NCBI RefSeq assembly: GCF_900111685.1
Contig: NZ_FOHX01000001.1
Location: 682,001-746,000, forward strand
Origin: Nonomuraea wenchangensis
GTDB lineage: Bacteria; Actinomycetota; Actinomycetes; Streptosporangiales; Streptosporangiaceae
Direction: 5' to 3'
DNA: 64,000 nucleotides
Part shown: positions 23,764-30,893 of the stretch, in pieces
Numbering within the stretch: position 1 is the first letter of the stretch
Layout of the letters: each line of letters starts with the position of its first letter
The notes under the pieces: model-generated
Seen by the model: the letters and a program-made list of their open reading frames with translations, nothing else
Database searches by the model: none
What the model was told of the DNA's origin: nothing
Position numbers and translations under genes: made by a program

Positions 23764-24716
23764 CGCAGGATCCTCCGCGGGTTGCCGACGAGCATCTGGT
23801 GGATCTGGTCGTCCGTGACGCCCCGCTTGCGCAGCTCGGGCAGGACGTCACGGGAGATGTGCAGCAGGTGGTAGTCCGGATGGCGGCGGCGGACGACCTC
23901 GGCGTCGAAGCGGTCGTTGAAGCAGTACGAGTCGTGCCCCAGCACCAGCCGGTCCGCGTGGCCGCGCGCGCACAGCTCCGCCACCACGGCCACCCGCTGC
24001 TCGAACGGCGCGATGGTGTCGATGCCGAAGCGGTCCATGCCCAGGTAGGAGCCGCCCGCCAGCAGCTCCTCCAGGTAGGCGAGGTCCGCCGAGTCGCCGG
24101 CGTGCCCGATCACCACCCGTTCCGGGTCCACTCCGAGCGAGACGAGCAGCCGCTGCTGCTCCAGCCCGCCCTTGGAGGCGCTGTGCGAGTGCGTGGTGAT
24201 GGGCGCGCCGGTCTCCAGGTGCGCCTCGGCGACCGCCCGGAACACCCGCTCGCAGCCCTTGGTCATGCCGAGGTGGTCGGAGGCGCACTTGAGCATGGCG
24301 GCCCGTACGCCGGTCCTGCCGATGCCCTCGGTGAGGTCGCGGACGAAGAACTCGGCCAGCCGGTCCGGCCCGCCGAACAGTGACCCAGGCCCCCGGTTGG
24401 CGAAGTACGGCGGCAGCGCGTCGTAGGTGTAGAGCCCGGTCGCGGCCACGATGTTGACCGAGGTCAGCTCGGCGACCAGGCGTACCGAGGGGATGTGCCG
24501 GCCGAGCCCGAGCACGGTGAGGTCCACGACGGTGTCGATGCCCTCGGCCTTCAGCGCGTCGAGCTTGGCCGCGGCCTCCCGCGCCCGCGCCGCGGGGTCC
24601 CAGCCCTCGGGGATGTCCGGCCAGTTCCACAGGATCTCCGGGCTGAGCCCGAAGACGTGCTCGTGCATGAGCGTCGCCCCGAGGTCGGCGACCGGTCCTC
24701 TCAGGGTCTCGGGCAC
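23760..24716 (-). CDS. Phosphotriesterase-family metal hydrolase (lactonase-like)
   Basis: This amidohydrolase-superfamily protein of 318 residues has the full binuclear metal set of the family: H18 and H20 in MHEH, bridging lysine K143 (AAMLKCASD), H176, H205 (VIGHAGDS) and D262 (LGHDSY). The family includes phosphotriesterases and many natural lactonases. The start is GTG at 24716, with GAGAGG upstream; it overlaps the end of the PhyH gene by 16 bases and the P450 start by ATGA. In an operon with oxygenases and an SDR, opening a lactone intermediate is more likely than organophosphate hydrolysis. That assignment is inference. Confidence 0.92.
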   Translation of the reverse strand: MPETLRGPVADLGATLMHEHVFGLSPEILWNWPDIPEGWDPAARAREAAAKLDALKAEGIDTVVDLTVLGLGRHIPSVRLVAELTSVNIVAATGLYTYDALPPYFANRGPGSLFGGPDRLAEFFVRDLTEGIGRTGVRAAMLKCASDHLGMTKGCERVFRAVAEAHLETGAPITTHSHSASKGGLEQQRLLVSLGVDPERVVIGHAGDSADLAYLEELLAGGSYLGMDRFGIDTIAPFEQRVAVVAELCARGHADRLVLGHDSYCFNDRFDAEVVRRRHPDYHLLHISRDVLPELRKRGVTDDQIHQMLVGNPRRILR

Positions 24717-25468
24717 GGGAACCTCTCGTGCTCGAAGGGCCGGTTGACCTCCAGGCCGAGCCCGTCGGTCTGCGCGTACGGCAGGCCCGTGTAGAGCGCG
24801 TCGGCGTCGAAGTAGGTGACCGTGAACGACAGCCGCGGCCGGTCGTGCCGGTTCGCGGGCGCGCCGTGCACGGTCAGGGCGTGGTGCGCGGTGGCGTCGC
24901 CGGCCGCGAGGTCGAGCGGCGGCGACAGCTCCAGCTCCTTGAGCCACGGGTGCTGGCTGAGCTGGTCGTCGCCGGGCCGGGTGAAGCTGCGTCCGAGCAG
25001 GCCGTGGCGGTGTGATCCGCTGTAGAAGCGCAGCGCTCCCATGTCGGCGGGCACGTCGGCGAGTGCGAGCCAGACGGTGAGCATGGCCGAGCGGTCCATG
25101 GGCATCCAGGGGAAGTCCTGGTGGAACTCGGTGGCGCCGTGCTCGCCCGCCTCCTTGACCAGCAGGTTGGTGACCTGCACGCGTACCGCCCGGACGCCGT
25201 GCAGCAGCCGGACGGCGGTGCGTCCCATCCGGGGGTCGAGGGCGAGCGCGCCGAACGCCTCGTCGGCGGCGGCGACGTCCCTGGACTGCCCGAACGCCCG
25301 GTCGACGGCCGTCCGCCCGCCGCGCTCCCGGGCGCGCAGGTGGGCGAGGGCGCGTTCGCGCAGCTCGGCGGCGGCGTCCGGGTCGATGAGCCGGCCGAGC
25401 CGTACCCAGCCGTGCTCGTGGAAGAAGGCCGCCTCGTCGTCGGTGGCCTCGCGCACGGGGATCTCCAT
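24701..25468 (-). CDS. Phytanoyl-CoA dioxygenase (PhyH) family protein
   Basis: A 255-residue Fe(II)/2-oxoglutarate dioxygenase. The iron-binding HxD is H116-x-D118 in FHQDFPW, and the distal His is likely H201 in HALTVHGAPANRH, followed by the 2-oxoglutarate-contacting Arg in RPRLSFTVTYFD. PhyH enzymes hydroxylate aliphatic or other small substrates. It is the first gene of the minus-strand operon (PhyH, phosphotriesterase family, P450, SDR). The palindromic operator at 25489 lies 20 bases before its ATG. The substrate is unknown. Confidence 0.9.
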   Translation of the reverse strand: MEIPVREATDDEAAFFHEHGWVRLGRLIDPDAAAELRERALAHLRARERGGRTAVDRAFGQSRDVAAADEAFGALALDPRMGRTAVRLLHGVRAVRVQVTNLLVKEAGEHGATEFHQDFPWMPMDRSAMLTVWLALADVPADMGALRFYSGSHRHGLLGRSFTRPGDDQLSQHPWLKELELSPPLDLAAGDATAHHALTVHGAPANRHDRPRLSFTVTYFDADALYTGLPYAQTDGLGLEVNRPFEHERFPCPRP

Positions 25469-25488
25469 GGCCCACAGTCTCGCACCTG

Positions 25489-25504
25489 TAGCAAGCGCTT
25501 GCTA
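25489..25504. promoter_or_regulatory. Perfect 16-bp palindrome in the divergent PhyH/LLM promoter
   Basis: TAGCAAGCGCTTGCTA is its own reverse complement and sits between two divergent genes, 20 bases from the PhyH start and 40 from the LLM start. It fits AnCAAGnnCTTGnT exactly, the form described for KstR2-type TetR regulators. It is the best of the three copies in the window. Confidence 0.72.
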
Positions 25505-25544
25505 GAGTGCCGGGCACAGGCGCTGGATCGGACAAGGAGGGGCC

Positions 25545-26456
25545 GTGCGGCCGTTCAGGTTCGGGGCGGTGCTCCGCGAGGCGGAGTCCGGCAAGGCGTG
25601 GGCCGACAAGGCCCGCCGGCTGGAGGACTCCGGCTTCGGCCTGCTGCTCGTGCCCGACCACCTGACCGGGGACCGCCTCGCGCCGATCCCCGCGCTCACC
25701 GCCGCGGCCTGCGCCACGGAACGGCTGCGCGTCGGCACGCTGGTCCTCGCCAACGACTTCCGCCACCCCGCCGTGCTGGCCAAGGAGGCGGCCACCCTCG
25801 ACCTGCTGTCCGGCGGCCGGCTGGAGGTCGGGCTCGGCACCGGCTGGATGGCGGCCGACTACGCGGGCGCCGGCCTGCCGCTGGACCCGCCCGGGGTCCG
25901 CGTCGAACGGCTGGCCGAGGCGATCGCCGTCCTCAAGGGCCTCTGGGCGGACGGGCCGTGCCACTTCACCGGCCGTCACTACCGGGTCGACGGCCTCGAT
26001 CAGCGGCCGAAGCCCGTGCAGCGGCCCCACCCGCCGCTCCTCGTCGGGGGCGGCGGGCCGCGCGTGCTGCGCCTGGCCGCCGAACAGGCCGACCACGTCA
26101 ACCTGACCATGCGGGTACGCCCCGACGGCACCGGCCCCGACCCCGGCGACGGCGGGGTGGAGGCGTTCCTCGCCCGGCTGCGGCGCGTACGGGCGGCGGC
26201 CGGCGACCGCTACGACCGGCTGGAGCTGGGCACGAGCGTCATGCAGGTGGGCGAGAGCAAGGCGGACGAGCCCTGGAGCGCGGCCAGGTCCGCCGCGCTG
26301 GACGGGACCCCTCAAGTCCTTCTCGGCACCCGCCACGACATCGCCGACACGCTGCGGCATTGGCGCGACGAGCACGACGTCTCCTGCTTCGTGCTCCACC
26401 ACGAACGCGACCTGCCGGCCTTCACCCCCATCGCCGAGGAACTGGCCGGAAGGTAA
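25545..26456 (+). CDS. LLM-class F420/flavin-dependent oxidoreductase
   Basis: A 303-residue luciferase-like monooxygenase fold protein: RFGAVLREAESGKAWADKARRLE start, LLVPDHL, RVGTLVLANDFRHPAVLAKEAATLD, and GGRLEVGLGTGWM. The pattern fits the F420-dependent LLM group common in actinobacteria (TIGR03621-like); use of FMN cannot be excluded. The GTG start at 25545 has AAGGAGG 5-6 bases upstream. It is transcribed divergently from the PhyH-P450 operon through the shared operator, so it probably belongs to the same catabolic pathway as an oxygenase or reductase. Confidence 0.88.
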   Translation: MRPFRFGAVLREAESGKAWADKARRLEDSGFGLLLVPDHLTGDRLAPIPALTAAACATERLRVGTLVLANDFRHPAVLAKEAATLDLLSGGRLEVGLGTGWMAADYAGAGLPLDPPGVRVERLAEAIAVLKGLWADGPCHFTGRHYRVDGLDQRPKPVQRPHPPLLVGGGGPRVLRLAAEQADHVNLTMRVRPDGTGPDPGDGGVEAFLARLRRVRAAAGDRYDRLELGTSVMQVGESKADEPWSAARSAALDGTPQVLLGTRHDIADTLRHWRDEHDVSCFVLHHERDLPAFTPIAEELAGR

Positions 26457-26465
26457 GGACGACCA

Positions 26466-26540
26466 GCCCGCCTTCGCGGGACTGGCCCGAGGGCGAGGGC
26501 GACCCGCCTGCCTTCGCGGGACTGGCCGGAGGGCGAGGGC
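26466..26540. repeat. Two 35-bp direct repeats with 40-bp period between convergent genes
   Basis: GC-rich units at 26466-26500 and 26506-26540 differ at two positions and are separated by 5 bases. They fill the gap between the convergent stops at 26456 and 26571. Each unit has self-complementary GCCC/GGGC parts and may act in termination. Confidence 0.75.
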
Positions 26541-26570
26541 CGTCCCCTTCGCCCTCTGCCCCCGTGGCCG

Positions 26571-27539
26571 CTAGACGGTGAGGACGACCTTGCCCATCGT
26601 GTCCCTGCTCTCCAGGGCCGCGTGCGCCGCCGCGGCCTCGGCCAGCGGGAACTCCTGCACCGCCGGCGTCAGCACCCCCTCGGCCGCCGCCTCCAGCGCC
26701 CGCGCCCGCAGCTCGGCCATGCCCCCGTCGCGCCCGAGCAGATGGCCGATGCCGTCGAGCACGGCGATGTCCCGCGCCTCCGCCTCGGCGGCGTCCGGCC
26801 GGAACCACTCCCCCGACGCCGACCCGTACACCACGTGCCGCCCGCCCCGGCCGAGCAGCCCGTGCGCGGCCCGCCCGAGCTCGCCGCCCACCCCGTCGAA
26901 GACGACGGTGACCTCGCCGGACACCTCGCGTACCGACTTGTCCCAGCCCGCCTCCAGGTAGTCGACCGCGAGGTCCGCCCCCAGCTCCGCGACCCGCGCG
27001 GCCTTGGCGGGCCCGCCGGCCGCCCCGGCCACGGTCGCGCCGGCGCGGCGGGCGTACTGCACGAGCAGCGTCCCGACGCCCCCGGCCGCCGCCAGCACCA
27101 GCACCACGTCCTCCGGCCCGATCGGGGCCAGCTCCAGCAGCCCGTACGTGGTCGCCCCCGTCGTGTTCATGGCGACGGCCGCGCCGAACCCCACCTGATC
27201 GGGCAGCTCGGTCAGCGTGGCGGCGGGCGCCACGGCGTGCGAGGCGTAGCCGCCCGTGCTCACCTCGGCCGTCACCACCCGGCGGCCCACCAGCCCGGCG
27301 GGCACGCCCTCGCCCACGGCCTCCACCACGCCGGCCACCTCCGAGCCGAGCACGACGGGCAGCTCGGGCGCGGGATGCGGCCCGACGCCCTGCCCCTGGC
27401 GGAGCAGGGTCTCGATGAAGTGCAGCCCGGCCGCGCGCGCGGCGACGCGCGCCTCGCCGGGTCCTGGCACGGGGTCGGGAAGGGTCTCCAGCCGGAGGTT
27501 GGCGGCGGGTCCGTACGTGTGCAGTCTTATCGCGTCCAT
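26571..27539 (-). CDS. Zinc-type quinone oxidoreductase (MDR family), likely SoxR-controlled
   Basis: The 322-residue medium-chain reductase starts MDAIRLHTYGPAANLRLETL and has VLGSEVAGVVEAVGEGV, the nucleotide loop VLAAAGGVGTLLVQYA, and ends TMGKVVLTV, the pattern of NADPH:quinone oxidoreductases (QOR). It lacks the Cys/His zinc ligands of alcohol dehydrogenases. These enzymes reduce quinones or enones with NADPH. A near-perfect SoxR operator overlaps its promoter 15-34 bases before the ATG, so expression is probably induced by redox-cycling compounds. It is divergent from the histidine phosphatase gene. Confidence 0.92.
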   Translation of the reverse strand: MDAIRLHTYGPAANLRLETLPDPVPGPGEARVAARAAGLHFIETLLRQGQGVGPHPAPELPVVLGSEVAGVVEAVGEGVPAGLVGRRVVTAEVSTGGYASHAVAPAATLTELPDQVGFGAAVAMNTTGATTYGLLELAPIGPEDVVLVLAAAGGVGTLLVQYARRAGATVAGAAGGPAKAARVAELGADLAVDYLEAGWDKSVREVSGEVTVVFDGVGGELGRAAHGLLGRGGRHVVYGSASGEWFRPDAAEAEARDIAVLDGIGHLLGRDGGMAELRARALEAAAEGVLTPAVQEFPLAEAAAAHAALESRDTMGKVVLTV

Positions 27540-27553
27540 GACCCCACCCTGCT

Positions 27554-27573
27554 ACCTCAAGCTCACTTGAGGT
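27554..27573 (-). promoter_or_regulatory. SoxR-type operator
   Basis: ACCTCAAGCTCACTTGAGGT has perfect 8-bp arms around CTCA. It differs from the E. coli soxS operator CCTCAAGTTAACTTGAGG only in the 4-base centre. On the minus strand it is joined to TTGACC (27571-27576), a good -35, so it lies between the promoter elements as in MerR-family promoters. No soxR gene is in the window. Confidence 0.82.
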
Positions 27574-27585
27574 CAAGCGTCCGGA

Positions 27586-28182
27586 ATGATGGTCACCATG
27601 GACGAGATGCTGCTGCTCCGGCACGGTGAGACCGAGTGGAGCAAGGCGGGCAGGCACACCGGGCGCACCGACCTGCCCCTGACGGAGCGCGGCGAGGAGC
27701 AGGCCAGGGCGCTCGCGCCCCTGGTCGAGAAGGGGGACTTCGGCCTGGTGCTGGTCTCCCCCGCGGAGCGGGCGCGCCGCACCGCCGACCTGGCCGGGCT
27801 GACCGGCTACGAGGTGGACCCCGACCTGTGGGAGTGGGACTACGGCGGCTACGAGGGCATCACCACGCCGCGCATCCGCGAGGACCGCCCCGGCTGGTAC
27901 CTGTGGCGCGACGGCGTGATCCCCGGCGACGCCGAGCACCCCGGCGAGAGCGCCGCCCATGTGGCCGCCCGCGCCGACCGGGTGATCGAGCGGGCCCGCG
28001 CGGCGGAGGGGCGGGTGGTGCTGGTGGCGCACGGGCACTTCCTGCGCGTCCTGGCCGCCCGCTGGCTCGGGCTGGACCCGTCCGAGGGCCGGCTGTTCAG
28101 ACTGGACACCGGCACCTACTCGCGCCTCGGCCACGAGCACGCCGAGCCGGTGCTGCTGGCCTGGAACGCGCCGGTCCACTAG
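27586..28182 (+). CDS. Histidine phosphatase family protein
   Basis: This 198-residue phosphoglycerate-mutase-like protein has the phosphohistidine motif LLRHGETEW (R12, H13), a second Arg in SPAERARRTA and the C-terminal VLVAHGHFLRVLAARW with the second active-site His. Such small members dephosphorylate sugar phosphates, nucleotides or unknown metabolites. Four in-frame ATGs open the reading frame (27586, 27589, 27598, 27607). None has a clear ribosome-binding site, so the start is uncertain. It diverges from the quinone oxidoreductase and shares the promoter region with the SoxR box. Confidence 0.9.
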   Translation: MMVTMDEMLLLRHGETEWSKAGRHTGRTDLPLTERGEEQARALAPLVEKGDFGLVLVSPAERARRTADLAGLTGYEVDPDLWEWDYGGYEGITTPRIREDRPGWYLWRDGVIPGDAEHPGESAAHVAARADRVIERARAAEGRVVLVAHGHFLRVLAARWLGLDPSEGRLFRLDTGTYSRLGHEHAEPVLLAWNAPVH

Positions 28183-28404
28183 CGCGTCAGCCGCCGACCC
28201 GCACCCTCATGGCGGCGGCGTGCAGGGCCCGGCCGACCTAAGACACCGGCCATTGCGAGTGTCCTGCGGCCCCAGCCGGCCCTGCGCGTGGTCATCGAGC
28301 CTGTCCTCGCTTACTTGCGTTTCATGACGTCGCCACCGTATGACTCGCGCAATGTGGTGATGTCGGCGAACGTCACACACCATGCCGGTTACCCGAGATG
28401 CGGG

Positions 28405-29223
28405 CTAGCCAGCGCCGCCCTCACCCAGCTGCGCACCGAGCACCCGGGCCTGTCCTGGCACATCGCTCGGCGGGCTCCCGGGCGCCAGGCGGCAGCCGGG
28501 GAACGGTGCCAGCAGCGTCTCACGCCAGGGGCCGTCGAGATAGTCGCGCGCCCGTTTCGCCCAGTCCAGCAGCCGGGGATCGGGCGCGGCCTCGTCGTCG
28601 AGGCCCAGGGCGGCGTCGCGGGCCCGCTGGGTGGCGAGGTGGTCGTCCAGCGAGACGGCCCAGACGGTGACCGCCTCGGTGTCGCAGAACAGCACCTCGT
28701 ACAGGCCGACCAGGGTGTGCCCGTGCTCGGCGAGCAGGGGGGCGCGTTCGGCGCGTACGGCGGCGAGGTAGTCGAGCGCGGCGCCGGGCCGGACGCGGGC
28801 GCTCTCGAACAGGAACAGCTCGGCGGCGGGCGCCTCGGCCAGCGGCGGGCAGCCGGGCACGGCGCCGAGCGGGCGGGAGAAGGCGGAGAAGCGCAGGTCG
28901 TCGATGTCGGACAGGAACAGCCGCTGGTCCACCCCGCGGTAGATCTCCATCATCTGCCGCCAGCCGCCGTCCCAGCCGCCGTGGCAGTCCCACAGGGTGA
29001 CGGCCTTGAACTGCGGGTGGCCGGTGATGCCGACGGCGTAGAAGGCGCCGACGAGGTCGATGTCGCGGGACCTGATGGATGTCCCGGCGGTGAGGGCGGG
29101 AGCCTCGCGGGTCTCGTCCTCGCGTTTGTACGCGGTCAGCCAGGTGAGGTAGTCCAGCGGCCGCCTGGAGTTCATGGGACGGAAGTCGACCTCTTCGAGC
29201 AGGTGGATCGCGCGCCGTACCAC
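28405..29223 (-). CDS. Uncharacterised protein, possibly NIPSNAP/EthD-like fold
   Basis: The 272-residue protein is soluble with no signal peptide or membrane helix. Two halves look loosely similar, each with an aromatic-rich strand and a helix (residues ~1-130 and ~130-265), which would fit a duplicated ferredoxin-like NIPSNAP/EthD fold. This is a weak impression, not a confirmed match. The GTG start at 29223 has GAGG 4 bases upstream. The palindrome at 29236-29252, related to those before hyuA and the PhyH/LLM pair, lies 13 bases before the start and places it in the same putative catabolic regulon. Function unknown. Confidence 0.7.
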   Translation of the reverse strand: MVRRAIHLLEEVDFRPMNSRRPLDYLTWLTAYKREDETREAPALTAGTSIRSRDIDLVGAFYAVGITGHPQFKAVTLWDCHGGWDGGWRQMMEIYRGVDQRLFLSDIDDLRFSAFSRPLGAVPGCPPLAEAPAAELFLFESARVRPGAALDYLAAVRAERAPLLAEHGHTLVGLYEVLFCDTEAVTVWAVSLDDHLATQRARDAALGLDDEAAPDPRLLDWAKRARDYLDGPWRETLLAPFPGCRLAPGSPPSDVPGQARVLGAQLGEGGAG

Positions 29224-29235
29224 GCCGCCTCCTCT

Positions 29236-29252
29236 ACCAAGCGGTTGCTTGG
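29236..29252. promoter_or_regulatory. Palindrome related to the CAAGCGCTTG operator
   Basis: ACCAAGCGGTTGCT matches the 25489 site (AGCAAGCGCTTGCT) at 12 of 14 positions. The 16 bases at 29237-29252 also have 6-bp perfect outer arms, CCAAGC/GCTTGG. It lies directly before the ribosome-binding site of the gene at 28405-29223. Confidence 0.5.
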
Positions 29253-29266
29253 CCCGAGCCTAGCGA

Positions 29267-29524
29267 TCAGGCCGGCGATTGGGAAGGCTGCGGCCCCCGC
29301 CCTGTCAGCCACTCCAGCACCCGGCGATGCCCGGAGGTGGCGTCCTCGAAGTGGCCCCAGTGCCAGTAACGGGGCTGGTCGCGGAGGCCGGTCACCCACG
29401 TCCGGTAGGAGACGGAGGCGCCCGTGGTGGCGGGCGCGACACCGTAGGTGCGGATCACGACCTTGCCGCCCGGCGCGAACAGCACGTCGTCGGCGATCGG
29501 GTACAACGTCATCTGGTCGAGCAT
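29267..29524 (-). CDS. Small hypothetical protein (85 aa)
   Basis: A soluble 85-residue protein rich in Trp, Tyr and His towards the middle (YRTWVTGLRDQPRYWHWGHFEDATSGHRR). AGGA lies 9 bases before its ATG. I recognise no family. It sits between the DUF397 gene's terminator and the gene at 28405-29223, same strand. Because the palindrome lies between them it may be cotranscribed with, or regulated separately from, that gene. Coding status is supported by codon pattern and start context only. Confidence 0.55.
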   Translation of the reverse strand: MLDQMTLYPIADDVLFAPGGKVVIRTYGVAPATTGASVSYRTWVTGLRDQPRYWHWGHFEDATSGHRRVLEWLTGRGPQPSQSPA

Positions 29525-29568
29525 GACGTGAATCCTGGCCGAACGACGAGGCCGGGCGGTTACGCCGT

Positions 29569-29597
29569 CGGCGCGCCCCCGTTAAGCGGGCGCGCCG
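29569..29597 (-). terminator. 10-bp GC hairpin after the DUF397 gene
   Basis: CGGCGCGCCC (29569-29578) and GGGCGCGCCG (29588-29597) are exact complements around a 9-base loop. The hairpin lies 15 bases downstream of the DUF397 stop codon on the minus strand. Confidence 0.75.
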
Positions 29598-29612
29598 GAT
29601 GTGAACAGCGTG

Positions 29613-29849
29613 TTAAACGAGCAGGCCGTCGAACTCTCCGTCCTTCACCCCGAGCACCAGGGCCCGGATCTCGTCACGGGTATAGATGAGCGCGGGGCCG
29701 TCGGGGAAGCGTGAGTTGCGGACCGCGATCCCGCCGTCGGGAAGCTCCGCGAGCTCGACGCAGTTGCCCTGCGAGTTGCTGTAGCGGCTCTTGCGCCACG
29801 CGACCTGGGTCAGGTCGGTCGCGGGCATGCCGTTGTAGGTCTGGTTCAT
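29613..29849 (-). CDS. DUF397 domain-containing protein
   Basis: This 78-residue protein carries the DUF397 signature: WRKSRYSNSQGNCVELAELPDGG, then VRNSRFPDGPALIYTRDEIRALV. DUF397 proteins are small actinobacterial partners of Scr1/BldB-linked XRE regulators and are thought to bind or modulate them. Its ATG follows the stop codon of the XRE gene with no spacer (TAGATG), so the two are coupled. A hairpin terminator follows. Confidence 0.93.
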   Translation of the reverse strand: MNQTYNGMPATDLTQVAWRKSRYSNSQGNCVELAELPDGGIAVRNSRFPDGPALIYTRDEIRALVLGVKDGEFDGLLV

Positions 29850-30716
29850 CTACATCTTTCTGAGAAGACCGCCGATGAGCTCGACGGTGCCTCCTGGCGT
29901 GGTGCTCTCCACGCACAACTGCTCCATGGCCGTGAGGTACGGATCGATGTCCTCACGCTTGTCCAGGTACAGGGCACCCCAGAGCTGCTCGACGTAGACA
30001 ACGTCCGACAAGTCGGACTCGGGAAACCGCAAGATGCTGAACGCACCCCCTTCGGCGGCGTGCTTGCCGTACCTGAAGGGCATCACCTGAATGGTGATGT
30101 TGGGCAGAGCGGCGACTTCCAGCAGGTGCTGGAGCTGCTCGCGCATGACCTCCCGCCCGCCGATGGTCCGCATGAGCGCCGCCTCGTCGATGACCGCCCA
30201 CAACTTGGGGCCGTCCTTCTGGGTGAAGCGCTCCTGGCGCTGCATGCGCACGTGCACGCGGCGCTCGATGCCGCCCGGACTCGCATCGGGGTTGCCCAGC
30301 TCGTAGACCGATCGCGCGTACGCGGCCGTCTGCAGCAGGCCGGGCACGAACTGCACCTCATAGGTACGGATCACGCTCGCGGCCTCCTCCAGGCCGACGT
30401 ACGTCGTGAACCACGAGGGCAGCTCGGCGGAGTACTTGTGCCACCACCCGGGGGTGTTGGCCTCGCGAACCATCTCCAGCAGGGCTCGGCGTTCGGCATC
30501 GTCGACGACGCCGTACAGGGTGAGCAGGTCCTCCACGTCACGTGTCTTGAATCCGACGCGCCCGAGCTCCATCCGGCTGATCTTGGACTCGGAGGCGCGG
30601 ATGTGGAATCCGGCCTGTGCACGGTCGAGGCCGCTGGCCTCACGCAGGCGCCTGAGACTCGCCCCCAGCATGATGCGCCGAACGGTCGAACCGGATCCGG
30701 GCGGATCAATGGACAC
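29850..30716 (-). CDS. XRE-family regulator with DUF5753 (Scr1-type)
   Basis: The 288-residue regulator has an N-terminal helix-turn-helix (~16-72: GASLRRLREASGLDRAQAG, SKISRMELGR) and a C-terminal DUF5753 region (~105-285) with FVPGLLQTAAYAR and the IQVMPFRYGKHAAEGGAFSIL block. Such genes occur in many paralogous copies with DUF397 partners in Streptomyces and relatives, where they affect development or antibiotic production. It is coupled to the DUF397 gene and divergent from an ATP-binding protein gene, the standard three-gene arrangement. TGCAC repeats in the shared promoter region may be its operator. Confidence 0.93.
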   Translation of the reverse strand: MSIDPPGSGSTVRRIMLGASLRRLREASGLDRAQAGFHIRASESKISRMELGRVGFKTRDVEDLLTLYGVVDDAERRALLEMVREANTPGWWHKYSAELPSWFTTYVGLEEAASVIRTYEVQFVPGLLQTAAYARSVYELGNPDASPGGIERRVHVRMQRQERFTQKDGPKLWAVIDEAALMRTIGGREVMREQLQHLLEVAALPNITIQVMPFRYGKHAAEGGAFSILRFPESDLSDVVYVEQLWGALYLDKREDIDPYLTAMEQLCVESTTPGGTVELIGGLLRKM

Positions 30717-30835
30717 GTGCTGCTCCTTGGTCGTTTCCTTGCGCCACAGTCTGTCACTTCACGGCCGAAAGATCATGGGCCGCGGACAAGATCCCCTTTC
30801 CCCCTCATTGACCATTTGAGGGCAACCGTAGCGTG

Positions 30836-30877
30836 TGCACGGTGTGTCTGCACGTGCATTCGCTCTTGCACCTGCAC
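30836..30877. promoter_or_regulatory. Cluster of TGCAC motifs in the XRE/HATPase divergent promoter
   Basis: Four TGCAC copies (30836, 30849, 30867, 30873) and one GTGCA (30854) fall within 42 bases. The copy at 30849-30858 forms the palindrome TGCACGTGCA. They lie 17-58 bases before the start of the gene at 30894 and could bind the XRE regulator. Confidence 0.45.
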
Positions 30878-30893
30878 GAGAGTTTGGCCCAGA

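Noticed and set aside
24701..25468. Assignment of the operon to organophosphate degradation because of the phosphotriesterase family
   Set aside because: The family contains many lactonases and the neighbours are oxygenases and dehydrogenases; no phosphonate or phosphate genes are nearby.
24701..26402. Long upstream extension of the phosphotriesterase-family gene
   Set aside because: The extension runs through the PhyH gene in another frame without family sequence. The GTG at 24716 with GAGAGG fits both homology and spacing.
28183..28404. Possible small gene or RNA between the histidine phosphatase and the 28405 gene
   Set aside because: No frame with a ribosome-binding site or family pattern. 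CATTGCG-type inverted words near 28252 and 28340 are too short and far apart to support an RNA gene.
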